This document shows positions 52,971 to 61,615 of a DNA stretch of 64,000 nt, one piece after another. Source of the DNA: UBA10438 sp964432155 (lineage in GTDB: Bacteria > Bacteroidota > Ignavibacteria > Kapaibacteriales > Kapaibacteriaceae); the NCBI GenBank assembly GCA_964432155.1, contig CAYSMF010000002.1, positions 1-64,000 of the forward strand. Direction: 5' to 3'. Under the pieces are notes generated by a model. The model made no database searches and was not told the origin of the DNA. It was given only the letters and a program-made list of their open reading frames with translations. Positions within the stretch are counted from its first letter, which is position 1; each line of letters opens with the position of its first letter. The position numbers and the translations under genes are program-made.

Positions 52971-53320
52971 TGCTGCGGCTCAAGGACCTTTACTGCGTCA
53001 TCGACAGTCGGAAAGATTCGAAACAGGACGTGAAACCCGAGAAGGTCAAACACGGAGAAGACGTTCTCGCGCATCGCCGCCAACAGAATGTCACCATTAT
53101 CTCGGCGGATATCTTCGATGAACACCATGAACACACCGAGTCCGGCACTCGAGATGTAATCGAGATCGGCAAAGTCAACAACGATAAACCGCGCCCCATC
53201 AGCAATCACGGTGCGCAGTTCGCGTTCGAACTGACTCGCCGTGTGTGCATCGAGATATCCGTGCAACTGCACGATCATCGCGCGATCTGTTGGTGCAAGC
53301 GTAATGGAGAACGTGTTCAT
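52967..53320 (-). CDS. STAS-domain anti-anti-sigma factor (SpoIIAA/RsbV-like)
   Basis: The 117-residue STAS protein has the phosphorylation loop DYISSAGLGVFMVF; the second Ser (Ser58) aligns with the phosphorylated serine of SpoIIAA. The fold-forming strands (MIVQLHGYLDAH, FIVVDFADL) are intact. In partner switching it binds the RsbW-like kinase when unphosphorylated and releases the kinase's target. It lies between the phosphatase and kinase genes with 4-base overlaps at both ends, so the three are made together. Confidence 0.9.
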   Translation of the reverse strand: MNTFSITLAPTDRAMIVQLHGYLDAHTASQFERELRTVIADGARFIVVDFADLDYISSAGLGVFMVFIEDIRRDNGDILLAAMRENVFSVFDLLGFHVLFRIFPTVDDAVKVLEPQQ

Positions 53321-55437
53321 GGATGCTCAATCTTGTGATGTTGTGCTGTAGGACGTGCACGGATGGCGACAATGGTCACATCATCGTGTGCATCGGTGCC
53401 CTGCGCGTGATGATCAAGTTCCTGCTGGATTGCTTCCACAATGCTCCGAGCGGATGTCGGCTCTGATGCACGAAGTAGCGTGTTGATCGCGGCCATTCCG
53501 ATTTCTTGCATGTCGCCGTTGCGTCGTTCCGTCACACCATCGGTGGTAAGCAAACACACGTCATTCGGTTGGAGTTCGATTGTATACTCCTCAATCTCCT
53601 TGCGGAAGGTCTCTGCAGGGAGCAATCCAATAGCGACGCCCTTTGGGCGAATAACTTCCACATCCGACGACGTGCGCACGATCATCGGAGAGTGTCCGGC
53701 GCGCGCATACTTTACCGACATAGTCTCGGGCTTGAGCTGCACGCAGCTCATGGTGATGTACGAACGCTTGTCCATTTGTCCAGACAACGTCAGAGACAGT
53801 CTGTGGAGCAAATCTGCTGGTCCAGTTGCCTCTCGAACTTCTGCAAGGACGGCACCCTTGAGGGTAGCCATGTATAACGCAGCAGGAATACCCTTGCCTG
53901 CAACGTCGGCGATCACAACGCCCAAGGAACCGTCAGCAAATCGCACGTAGTCGAAGTAATCACCACCCACTTCTGATGCAGGGACCATTACGCCATAGAG
54001 GTCGAAACCATCAACCTGCGGATGTTCCCGTGGAAGGAGTGAGGTTTGAATCTCGCGGGCAACATCTGCTTCCTTTTGCAACCGCTCACGCTCGAGCACC
54101 GATGCGTGCAGACGTGATTGTTCGAGTGCGATCGAGAGAATGTCACCAAAGGCCGCAAGCAGCCGGTGATCATCCGGATGGAAGGCATACTCTGCGGTCA
54201 TGAAGGCTACCAGGGTTGCAGAACGCTGACCGTCGATGGCAATGGGCACAATGACGAGCGATCGAATAGCCAGTGTCCGAACATCAACGCCATACTCAAC
54301 GAGAGAGTCAATCACCACGGGCTCTTCTGCTTGGGTGATGATGTTCCGGATGACAGGATGTTGATGCAGCGAGCGCACGTAGTCGGCATGGACATGCTGT
54401 GTCGCGACAACTGACGACGCATCACCCGCGCCAATCTCAGCCCAGGCACCATGAGCCTGCGTGACGCGAACGGCGAGCTCGGTTGTCCGTGCAAGCACGT
54501 CCTCTGTTGTCGCTGATTCGGCCATGAGTCGCGCAAGATCTGCAAGCGAAGCAATCTCAAGCGATCGACGATCGACAATCGAACTGTTTGGCAGAGCGAA
54601 GAGGACGGTACCGATCAGTCGGAGAAACAGCACGAGCGCGATAATGCAACACGATGCGAACACCAGGTTCAATCGCGTCACAAGTGTCGACACAGATACG
54701 CTCACGACCGTATCCTCTTGCAGGAACACCACAAGCATCAGGATTGATGCAAACGCTGCACAGCCGCTGAGCCACAACAGGCGGAGCTTCTTCTCGAGAA
54801 CCAACGTCTGCAGCCATGGTAGACGCGGTGCGTGAAGCAAGGTCATGATTGAGCTGGTGATCGTTGCCATGATGACAAGTGCGACCCCACCTGACGACGA
54901 GACCGAGATAAGCGCTCCTAGCACGATGATGCTCAGCAGTGCCGATTGCGTGAGCAGGTACGCGCGAAGCCGGGCGGTTGGACGAGCACGCAGCATCGCA
55001 ACAACAAATCCTACGAGTCCAGCAACAATCACCGTCGAGGCAACCCCTAGGATGCGGGTGCTCACGGCAGGTATGATACCTCCCGCTCCGACGACTGATG
55101 CCGGTGTGAGCGCACCAAGCAACAACAGCGCCATTGATGCTACGGAGTATACCGTGAGGAACCACGAGACAACATCAAATGAGCTCTGCACGCGGCGGTT
55201 TCGAACAAACAATGCCACGAGCACCGCAATCCCTGCGATGCAGATGAAACCGATTGTCGAGAGCAGGGCCATCTGACCGGTCCACATCTCTGCTGAGGTC
55301 GGACCAGCGGTTGGCACCACTATACCCAGCACTGCATGGACGACGAGAGCGCTCACACTGAGCAACATCCAGATAACCATCTGGACACCACTAGCTGACG
55401 CTACTCCGTCACGCTCGACGTTGATTGATACCTGCAT
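53317..55437 (-). CDS. Membrane-bound SpoIIE/RsbU-type serine phosphatase with GAF sensor
   Basis: This 706-residue protein has about eight membrane helices (1-270), a GAF domain (about 300-440; ATTEDVLARTTELAVRVTQ) and a short linker helix (LQKEADVAREIQTSLLP, about 455-471). The PP2C-type SpoIIE domain (about 475-700) has metal-binding GGDYFDYV and VIADVAGKGIPAALYMA, and LTTDGVTE. It should dephosphorylate the adjacent STAS protein in response to a membrane or small-ligand signal. It heads the operon, 56 bases after a lipoprotein gene. Confidence 0.92.
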   Translation of the reverse strand: MQVSINVERDGVASASGVQMVIWMLLSVSALVVHAVLGIVVPTAGPTSAEMWTGQMALLSTIGFICIAGIAVLVALFVRNRRVQSSFDVVSWFLTVYSVASMALLLLGALTPASVVGAGGIIPAVSTRILGVASTVIVAGLVGFVVAMLRARPTARLRAYLLTQSALLSIIVLGALISVSSSGGVALVIMATITSSIMTLLHAPRLPWLQTLVLEKKLRLLWLSGCAAFASILMLVVFLQEDTVVSVSVSTLVTRLNLVFASCCIIALVLFLRLIGTVLFALPNSSIVDRRSLEIASLADLARLMAESATTEDVLARTTELAVRVTQAHGAWAEIGAGDASSVVATQHVHADYVRSLHQHPVIRNIITQAEEPVVIDSLVEYGVDVRTLAIRSLVIVPIAIDGQRSATLVAFMTAEYAFHPDDHRLLAAFGDILSIALEQSRLHASVLERERLQKEADVAREIQTSLLPREHPQVDGFDLYGVMVPASEVGGDYFDYVRFADGSLGVVIADVAGKGIPAALYMATLKGAVLAEVREATGPADLLHRLSLTLSGQMDKRSYITMSCVQLKPETMSVKYARAGHSPMIVRTSSDVEVIRPKGVAIGLLPAETFRKEIEEYTIELQPNDVCLLTTDGVTERRNGDMQEIGMAAINTLLRASEPTSARSIVEAIQQELDHHAQGTDAHDDVTIVAIRARPTAQHHKIEHP

Positions 55438-55493
55438 ACGTTGAATCTCCGGCGGCAGGATACGACACGCCCACCGTAAAAGTTGCAGTCCCG

Positions 55494-55886
55494 TTATCGA
55501 TCGAGATAGCGAATACCGCTCGCATGCAACTCAGGAACGCGAACGCCATTCACAATCGACTCGCGCAGGACTCCCTGTGCTAGGACTCGACCGTGAAGAT
55601 CAAGTGGCACGCCGAGGGTTGGATCGAGAAACTTCATCTTGATTTCTGCTGTCCCGTCCGACATCGTAAGCCAGCACCCTTCGTCCTGACAGACGCTACC
55701 GACCGTTGCCTCGATGACGACCGTTCGACCGGTGTTACGATGATCAACAGCGTCGCGCACACTCAGTGTCTGCGCCCCCTCCATCGGAGGCACTCCAAGA
55801 TAGTCGGGCTTGCCGCACCCGACGAGCACGAGAACGCATATGATCAAGCAAACATGGAATTGCATCGGGACTGCTCGATTCTGCAT
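55494..55886 (-). CDS. DUF4920-like lipoprotein
   Basis: The 130-residue product has a lipoprotein signal peptide with lipobox LVGC (Cys24 from the chosen ATG). A small beta-rich domain follows, carrying CQDEGCWLTMSDGTAEIKMKF with two cysteines four residues apart and a G(R/V)VLAQGVLRES strand. This pattern resembles DUF4920 proteins of Bacteroidota, whose role is unknown; a metal- or redox-related OB-fold is possible. The start could also be the ATG seven codons later, but that would lose the positive charge before the hydrophobic core. It lies directly upstream of the phosphatase gene. Confidence 0.75.
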   Translation of the reverse strand: MQNRAVPMQFHVCLIICVLVLVGCGKPDYLGVPPMEGAQTLSVRDAVDHRNTGRTVVIEATVGSVCQDEGCWLTMSDGTAEIKMKFLDPTLGVPLDLHGRVLAQGVLRESIVNGVRVPELHASGIRYLDR

Positions 55887-55894
55887 GAAGCTCA

Positions 55895-55937
55895 TGAAAA
55901 CAAACAACGCCCACCATACCGAGGTACAGGGGGCGTG
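55895..55937 (-). terminator. Terminator after tRNA-Thr
   Basis: On the minus strand, complementary arms ACGCCC/GGGCGT (55907-55912 and 55931-55936), with an extra inner TACC/GGTA pairing, are followed by a T-rich run (TTGTTTGTTTTC). It lies just after the tRNA 3' end and overlaps the short leader of the lipoprotein gene. Confidence 0.55.
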
Positions 55938-55944
55938 TTCCGTG

Positions 55945-56020
55945 TGGAGCCAATGACCGGACTTGAACCGGTGACCTGCTCATTACGAATGAGCTGCTCT
56001 ACCAGCTGAGCTACATTGGC
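55945..56020 (-). tRNA. tRNA-Thr (anticodon CGT)
   Basis: The gene folds as a standard cloverleaf. The acceptor stem is GCCAATG/CATTGGC, the D-arm contains AGCTGGTAGA, and the anticodon stem is GCTCA/TGAGC with loop TTCGTAA, giving anticodon CGT for the ACG codon. The T-arm is ACCGG-TTCAAGT-CCGGT. The discriminator base is T and the CCA end is encoded. It has its own promoter and a hairpin terminator. Confidence 0.97.
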
Positions 56021-56037
56021 GTTACAAAAACGGATTG

Positions 56038-56069
56038 CAAAGTTAGCGTCACCCTTGCAGATCACCAAA
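56038..56069 (-). promoter_or_regulatory. Complete Bacteroidetes-type promoter for tRNA-Thr
   Basis: On the minus strand the sequence reads TTTG (56066-56069), a 20-base spacer, then TAACTTTG (56038-56045). This exactly matches the TTTG-N19-21-TAnnTTTG arrangement of Bacteroidetes primary sigma promoters. The tRNA begins 17 bases after the -7 box, leaving a short 5' leader for RNase P. Confidence 0.75.
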
Positions 56070-56091
56070 CCATGCTGATCGGCTACGGCGA

Positions 56092-56829
56092 TCATTTCCC
56101 TGCAACCTTTGTGACCATCCCATACACCGGCAAATTGAAGCTGTCGTCGTCGCCGTTACCGCGCGCGATAAAGCGCAGACCGCCATACAGCTGCCCTGGG
56201 GCCTTCGGCGACACCGAGACGCGCACAGTCCGCGTGGAGCGGGCAGGAATCACCTCATTCGGCACGAGATCCGACGTCACGTCCTGATCATACACAAGGT
56301 CGACAATCGTAACCGGCGCGTCGGACGTGTTCTGAAACGTAAGTTCACTCGTTGCTACACGTCCTACCACGGCATCATTAAACGGGATAAACAATGAGGG
56401 TCCGATCGTAAGTGCGCGCTGCAACGTTACCTGCAGCATCACATTTGATTCCAAGGTGTCGCCATCGTGTGATGTGCGAACTCGCACGTTCTTCTGAATC
56501 AGACCTGTTTGCGATGTGGTGACGTTGAGTCGAATTTTCACGCGCGCTGTGTCTCCGGGCTGCAGCACCGTCTTATCAGGGTCGGTCTTGGTACACCCGC
56601 AACCCGGCTTGATTTCAACAATTCGTACGTCGCCCTTCCGCGCGATGTTGACGATCGGGATCTCCGTTTCAAGTGTGAGCGTCGATGGCAGTCGCATTGT
56701 CCCCCAGTCGTGCTGTGCTGGGATCGAAACAAACGCCTCAGCGAACACCTGAGCAGATGCCGAATAGCTCGCAACAAGCGAGGTCAAAACCACCACAAGT
56801 GCCACAGTGCACAGTGCTCTATTTTTCAT
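56092..56829 (-). CDS. Exported DUF1573 domain protein
   Basis: The 245-residue product has a signal peptide (1-27, SASAQ) and one or two Ig-like beta domains. The DUF1573 signature is the IKPGCGCTKTDPDKTVLQPG segment, with the paired cysteines at about 77-79, followed by ARVKIRLNVTTSQTG. A second beta domain (about 140-240; LTFQNTSDAPVTIVDL) repeats an ASH-like pattern. These periplasmic or surface proteins are abundant in Bacteroidota; no enzymatic role is known. It overlaps the glycosylase gene by ATGA. Confidence 0.9.
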   Translation of the reverse strand: MKNRALCTVALVVVLTSLVASYSASAQVFAEAFVSIPAQHDWGTMRLPSTLTLETEIPIVNIARKGDVRIVEIKPGCGCTKTDPDKTVLQPGDTARVKIRLNVTTSQTGLIQKNVRVRTSHDGDTLESNVMLQVTLQRALTIGPSLFIPFNDAVVGRVATSELTFQNTSDAPVTIVDLVYDQDVTSDLVPNEVIPARSTRTVRVSVSPKAPGQLYGGLRFIARGNGDDDSFNLPVYGMVTKVAGK

Positions 56830-57542
56830 AAAAACGTCCTTGTAGATGGTACCTGCGATGCGTGCAATGATCGCAATGTTGCAACATAGCGGTCAACATA
56901 GGCAGAGCGCTGTGAACGACGATACTGCATGATAAATCGTGGGTGTTCAAGGTAGACAACGCGTTCAAATCCAACGATTGGATTAACGTGCTTCTCTATA
57001 GCCTGCTTCAACTTCCCGGTTCCGAGCACCACGCCGACGTCTCGTCGGAGTCCGTACCCTATCTGTGTTTGCATACACGAAATCGCGTACGGCGTTACTG
57101 CCTGAAGAAGAGGCGCGGTATCGTAAAAGTTGACGTTCACTCCATCAGCGACAAAGCCAAGGGGCGACACAGCACCAAGGTAGATGTCGCGATAAAACTC
57201 GGACGGACCGCCGTAGGCATCAATGACATCACTGATGAACTCTGCCGAAAGCTCACGCCGACCGCTGAGTGTTGTTTCTATGCCGAGCTCATGTGCTACC
57301 GCCCAGGGGTCGGTGAATGAGAGCCCCGTTAGTCCAGCACCGAAGCGACCCGGATTAATACCCCACACGCTCAGACGCGGCGGTGCTTCGGTGTAATAGC
57401 GGTTAGCCATTTCACGGACGACACGGCACACCTCAGGGTCGCGATACGGATGGAGCACCTCGACGCCATCGGGAAGTCCGACAGGGGGCTCCAGTTGGGT
57501 AAGAAAGCGAGCTATCGCCTGTGCGAAGGACTTAGAAGCCAT
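56826..57542 (-). CDS. SMUG-like uracil-DNA glycosylase superfamily protein
   Basis: This 238-residue protein matches the SMUG2/DUF4918-type branch of the uracil-DNA glycosylase superfamily, which removes deaminated bases from DNA. The first active-site motif, WGINPGRFGAGLTGLSFTDP, starts at residue 60 and parallels the SMUG1 GMNPGPFG loop. The second motif is EHPRFIMQYRR (His200). An Asn in VNVNFYDTAPLL (near 138) is the likely substrate-contact residue. The ATG giving MASKSFAQ is used. It begins inside the 3' end of the carboxypeptidase gene. Confidence 0.85.
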   Translation of the reverse strand: MASKSFAQAIARFLTQLEPPVGLPDGVEVLHPYRDPEVCRVVREMANRYYTEAPPRLSVWGINPGRFGAGLTGLSFTDPWAVAHELGIETTLSGRRELSAEFISDVIDAYGGPSEFYRDIYLGAVSPLGFVADGVNVNFYDTAPLLQAVTPYAISCMQTQIGYGLRRDVGVVLGTGKLKQAIEKHVNPIVGFERVVYLEHPRFIMQYRRSQRSAYVDRYVATLRSLHASQVPSTRTFL

Positions 57543-59028
57543 ACACGTTGCGTGCTTTTGCACCAACGTAGGCCAAGAAGTCCGTCTCTGTCAAATCTCT
57601 TCCAGTGACGCGTTGGATAATCTCACGTGGCGTTTCCGTGCGACCATATGCATGGATGTGTGTACGAAGCCATGCGAGGATCGGCGCAAAGTCCCCATTC
57701 GCAATGCGTGACGACGCATCAGGTATGTCCTTCTGCATTGCATTCCACTCCATTGCGGCATAGAGCTTCCCAAGCGTGTACGATGGGAAGTAGCCAATGC
57801 CACCGAAGGACCAGTGTACGTCTTGCAGACATCCCTCAGCATCATTTGGCGGAACAACACCAAGTGCCTGCTCCATCTTCGCATTCCACGCTGCTGGAAC
57901 ATCGGCAACTTCGAGAGCACCAGTGAGGAGATCACGCTCAATTTCGAAGCGCAAGATGATGTGCAGGTTGTACGTCAGCTCATCGCTCTCCACACGATTG
58001 AGTGACGGCTGCATCTTGTTGATGGCCTGATAGAAGGATCGCGGCGTTTGATCGGCAAGCTGCGTTGGGAAGGCATCGCGAAGAATCGGGAATGCCCATT
58101 GCCAGAACTCTTCGCTCCGTGCGACGACGTTCTCCCAGAACAGGGACTGCGATTCATGGATACCCATGCTTGCCCCCTGACCCGAGAACGTACGTGCGAT
58201 GTCGTCAGGAATCCCCTGCTCGTACATGCCGTGTCCAGCCTCGTGTATCAGACCAAACAGACACGAGCGGAGATCGTTCTCGCGGATGCGAGTCGTCAGA
58301 CGGACGTCCTTGTTGCCGAAGTTGGTGCAGAATGGATGCGCCGACAAATCGACACGTCCGGTGGCCATGTCGAAACCAAGCTTGGTGATGATCGACGTCG
58401 CTGTTGCAAGCTGTGTGTCTTTTGCGAATTGACGGTAGAGCACCGCATCCGACACGGCTGCTTGCCGCGGTGTGATCTCGCGCAGCAGCTCAACAGTGCC
58501 CTCGCGCAGTCGTGTGAACAACGGCGTGAGAATGTCGACCGTCAGTCCCGGTTCGAACGTATCAAGCAACGCATCGTACGGGTGCGCCGATGGACCAAGC
58601 AGTTCAGCTTCGCGACGCTTGAGATCGACTGTCTTCGTCAGCAACGGTTGAAAGATCGTGAAGTCAGACGCCTGGCGGGCGCGCTTCCACGCATCTTGTG
58701 CCATCGCTGCTGTGCGTGCTTGCTCCTCAACAAGTTCTGCTGGGAGGCGGCGAGCACGATCATGATCCTTCACAAAGGTTGCAACGACTCGCTGCTTCCG
58801 CGCATCAAGCGACGCCGACGCAGCTTGTGCGTCAGACGCCAGCGCAACCGCTGTGTCGTCAGTTGTGAACCCATGGATCAATGTGGACAGTGTCGCAAGC
58901 TGGTTTGCACGCGACTCAACTGCGCCATCAGGCATGTAGGTTTCCTGATCCCACCCAAGCGCCGCACTCGCAGCGCCAAGGTCCGTGATAAGATGCATGC
59001 GCTGAAGCAGGTGCTCGTAAGCAGACAT
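57532..59028 (-). CDS. M32-family metallocarboxypeptidase
   Basis: M32 enzymes (Taq carboxypeptidase type) release C-terminal residues from peptides in the cytoplasm. The 498 residues are mostly helical and carry the zinc motif HEAGH (262-266) in LFGLIHEAGHGMYEQG. The third ligand region is MGIHESQSLFWEN (about 289-301), and the substrate segments are DVRLTTRI and the late FGGIGYFPSYTLG. Length and motif order are normal. It follows queA by 47 bases and overlaps the glycosylase gene. Confidence 0.95.
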   Translation of the reverse strand: MSAYEHLLQRMHLITDLGAASAALGWDQETYMPDGAVESRANQLATLSTLIHGFTTDDTAVALASDAQAASASLDARKQRVVATFVKDHDRARRLPAELVEEQARTAAMAQDAWKRARQASDFTIFQPLLTKTVDLKRREAELLGPSAHPYDALLDTFEPGLTVDILTPLFTRLREGTVELLREITPRQAAVSDAVLYRQFAKDTQLATATSIITKLGFDMATGRVDLSAHPFCTNFGNKDVRLTTRIRENDLRSCLFGLIHEAGHGMYEQGIPDDIARTFSGQGASMGIHESQSLFWENVVARSEEFWQWAFPILRDAFPTQLADQTPRSFYQAINKMQPSLNRVESDELTYNLHIILRFEIERDLLTGALEVADVPAAWNAKMEQALGVVPPNDAEGCLQDVHWSFGGIGYFPSYTLGKLYAAMEWNAMQKDIPDASSRIANGDFAPILAWLRTHIHAYGRTETPREIIQRVTGRDLTETDFLAYVGAKARNVYGF

Positions 59029-59075
59029 AGGACGTTCCTTGTTGTAGGGTGTGTGGCGCAGCCAACCAACGAGAA

Positions 59076-60122
59076 TTAGATGATCATCAATGCATCACCG
59101 TATCCGAAGACACGGTAGTCGCTCTTCAGGGCACGCTTGTAGGCCTTGAACATCTGATCCTTGCCACCCGCGTAGGCAGTCGCGACCAAGAGTGACGGCG
59201 ATGCTGGCTGGTGGAAGTTCGTGATGAAGCGATTCGCAATCTTGAACTCGTACGGCGGATGGATGAACTTGTCTGTCCATCCCTTATTTGGCTTCACAAT
59301 TCCGCTCGTCAGAACGCTCGATTCGAGTGCACGGACAACGCTGCAACCAACAGCATAGACGTTCTTCTTGGACTTGAGCGCCTTGTTGATGACGTCGGCT
59401 GAGTCCTTCGTGATCTCGAAGTACTCGCTGTACATGCGGTGCTTTGTGAGGTCCTCTACTTCGATTGTCTCGAAGATGCCCTGACCGATGTTGAGCTGAA
59501 CCGTGGCGACCTTGATCCCCTTCTTTTCAGCTGCCTTGAGCAACTTCTCGGAGAAGTGGAGGCCTGCCGTTGGCGGTGCAATCGAACCAACCTTACCTGG
59601 GTTGGCGAAGACGCACTGATACGACTCCTTGTCGGCATCGGTCGGCTCACGCTTGACGTACTCAGGCAATGGCATCTGACCAATGCGCTCAATGACCTCG
59701 TGCAGATCGCCATCGTAGGAGAAACGCACGGTGCGACCACGCGACGTGGTGTTATCGATGATTTCGCAGTAGAAGCGGTTGTTGTCGAAGTAGATCTTGT
59801 TGCCAATACGCACCTTACGTGCCGGCTCTACCAAAACGTCCCAAATGCGCTCTTGCGCCTTGAGTTCGCGCAGCAGCATGACCTCGATCTTGGCATTGGT
59901 CTTCTCCTTCTTGCCGAAGAGGCGCGCCGGGAACACCTTCGTGTCGTTGACAACGATCACGTCGCCCTTGTCCATGTACTGCAGGATGTCCTTGAAGTGC
60001 TTGTCTTCAATCTCGCCCGTCTCGCGATTGAGAACCATCATTTTGGCGGATTCACGTGGGTCCGCTGGATACTTTGCAACGGCGTTTTTCGGGACAGAGA
60101 ACTTGAACTCAGAGAGCTTCAT
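59076..60122 (-). CDS. queA: S-adenosylmethionine:tRNA ribosyltransferase-isomerase QueA
   Basis: QueA uses the ribosyl group of S-adenosylmethionine to convert preQ1 in tRNA to epoxyqueuosine, after Tgt. The 348 residues begin MKLSEFKFSVPKNAVAKYPA and include the family blocks VNDTKVFPARLFGKK, VGSIAPPTAGLHFS and NFHQPASPSLLVATAYAG. The length is normal. By hand count about 38 residues are Lys, near 11%, against about 2.6% in the adjacent carboxypeptidase. This suggests origin from an A+T-rich relative or unusual selection. It has its own promoter-like box. Confidence 0.96.
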   Translation of the reverse strand: MKLSEFKFSVPKNAVAKYPADPRESAKMMVLNRETGEIEDKHFKDILQYMDKGDVIVVNDTKVFPARLFGKKEKTNAKIEVMLLRELKAQERIWDVLVEPARKVRIGNKIYFDNNRFYCEIIDNTTSRGRTVRFSYDGDLHEVIERIGQMPLPEYVKREPTDADKESYQCVFANPGKVGSIAPPTAGLHFSEKLLKAAEKKGIKVATVQLNIGQGIFETIEVEDLTKHRMYSEYFEITKDSADVINKALKSKKNVYAVGCSVVRALESSVLTSGIVKPNKGWTDKFIHPPYEFKIANRFITNFHQPASPSLLVATAYAGGKDQMFKAYKRALKSDYRVFGYGDALMII

Positions 60123-60152
60123 GGAGGCAGTACATCAGTAAAAAGGAAACCA

Positions 60153-60160
60153 CAAAGATA
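60153..60160 (-). promoter_or_regulatory. -7 promoter element for queA
   Basis: TATCTTTG on the minus strand matches TAnnTTTG and lies 30 bases upstream of the queA ATG, in the 85-base gap after the membrane glycosyltransferase gene. No good -33 box is apparent. Confidence 0.45.
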
Positions 60161-60207
60161 CGACGATTTGAGGGCGAATGCCAGCGTTTTCGACGTAGAA
60201 TGTAGAT

Positions 60208-61554
60208 TCACTGAAGTCGCGCAAGGTGATAGAAATGCTCGACTTGCATCAACAGGACTACCAACACAATCATCCACCAGAGCCGTGAAGTACCGAGCAA
60301 TCGCAGGCTCTCACCGGGTGCGCTCCACACACGATCAATCGCCACAGCGGCAAGGGGCATGAGCAGCGGAATGGCCGGCAAGTGGAATCGTGGAAGGGCA
60401 AAGGCAACTAGGTATGGGAGCATGCCCGCAATGATAACCGACAGGACAAACCGCCCCTGCAGGGCCGGGGTAGACACCCCAAGGACGAGGGCTGACAGGG
60501 CGGCGAGCAGTACAATGAGGTAGCTCCCTGCCTCGTATGCGAGAAGGGGCGCAGCCTTCAGGTTCGAGACGCCATACGATTGCTGGATCAAGCGCGTAGC
60601 CGAGTAATCCATCCCCCAGTACCCTCGTGCACGATTCGAGACGCGGTAGAGCGTGCGTCCGGGATGCGACGTCATGTACGTGAGCGCAGCATCGGTCATG
60701 CGCCGGCGCTCATCAAGCGTTGCCTGGGCAGGGTTTTGATGTGGTAAGCAGGCAGACAGCCATGCAGCCGCTGCAGGATCGATTTGATCGAAGCTCCGTT
60801 GACCAAAATGTCCGGTCTTGTAGTCAGGCGTGAATGGTGTGTTGCTCAGAAAGAGATTCCATTCGTTGTTCGTGGAGATCGTCATCCCCTGCTGCGCGCG
60901 CGCATTGTGCTGCATCACCGGAACGACAGCGGCCGCCAGAACTACCGCGGCAACAAACCATGCGCCGAGGGCCGTGCGCATGGAGAGCTTCTGCTTCCAG
61001 GCCTCATATGCGAGCACCAAGAGGACTACTCCAACAACCAGACCTGATGCAGGACGTGTAAGCACGGCGAGCGATAGCAACATGGAAGCAGCAGTCCATC
61101 GCAGCCACGACCACGACTGAACACACTGTACCGTAAGCCCCACAGCGAGAACAATGGCGATTGCTGTCACAGGTTGTGACGAGATCTGCGTGGCCGACAG
61201 CACGGTATGTCCATAGAACGAGGCAAGCAGCGCTACGATCATCGTCGGACGCGTCCACCCCATCAGTACGACGGCGAACCAGACGCTCGCGATTACCACG
61301 CCACTGGTGAGCACAACTCCAATCGCATGATCGACACTGGCGCTTCGTCCAAATAGCGCATACGCAGGTGCAACGAGCATCGCCGTGCCCGGCGGGAAGT
61401 AGTAGTGCTCGTCAGAGCCGGCAACAATCTGCAGTGCCTGTTCGGCGTATGATGGACCGTCCTCCCCCTGCGGCTGATCGACTAGCACCACAAACGACAC
61501 AAACAATCGGAGGATGATTCCGATGCAGACGATGCCGATGATGCGCGACTTCAT
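60208..61554 (-). CDS. Polytopic membrane glycosyltransferase (GT39/ArnT-like, GT-C fold)
   Basis: The 448-residue inner-membrane protein has about ten membrane helices and a periplasmic loop (about 220-300). The first loop carries an acidic pair in DQPQGEDGPSYAEQAL (about 26-41), consistent with the GT-C catalytic Asp region that uses polyprenyl-phosphate sugars. The PPGTAMLVAPAYALFG segment (about 53-68) is also typical of this group. The donor and acceptor are unknown; lipid A, cell-wall or protein glycans are all possible. It is divergent from uvrB with a 61-base spacer. Confidence 0.82.
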   Translation of the reverse strand: MKSRIIGIVCIGIILRLFVSFVVLVDQPQGEDGPSYAEQALQIVAGSDEHYYFPPGTAMLVAPAYALFGRSASVDHAIGVVLTSGVVIASVWFAVVLMGWTRPTMIVALLASFYGHTVLSATQISSQPVTAIAIVLAVGLTVQCVQSWSWLRWTAASMLLSLAVLTRPASGLVVGVVLLVLAYEAWKQKLSMRTALGAWFVAAVVLAAAVVPVMQHNARAQQGMTISTNNEWNLFLSNTPFTPDYKTGHFGQRSFDQIDPAAAAWLSACLPHQNPAQATLDERRRMTDAALTYMTSHPGRTLYRVSNRARGYWGMDYSATRLIQQSYGVSNLKAAPLLAYEAGSYLIVLLAALSALVLGVSTPALQGRFVLSVIIAGMLPYLVAFALPRFHLPAIPLLMPLAAVAIDRVWSAPGESLRLLGTSRLWWMIVLVVLLMQVEHFYHLARLQ

Positions 61555-61615
61555 ACTACGAATATCGCATTCTCGTCGTACGTTCGCAGGTTATTCTCGT
61601 CTCCCCCTAGGCATC

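Noticed and set aside
58048..59079. A 343-residue open frame opposite the M32 carboxypeptidase
   Set aside because: It is antisense to a gene with complete active-site motifs; its Arg/Cys-rich composition is typical of a shadow frame.
59439..60362. A long open frame (about 307 residues) opposite queA
   Set aside because: It lies wholly antisense to a clear queA, has no recognisable motif and is a product of codon bias on the other strand.
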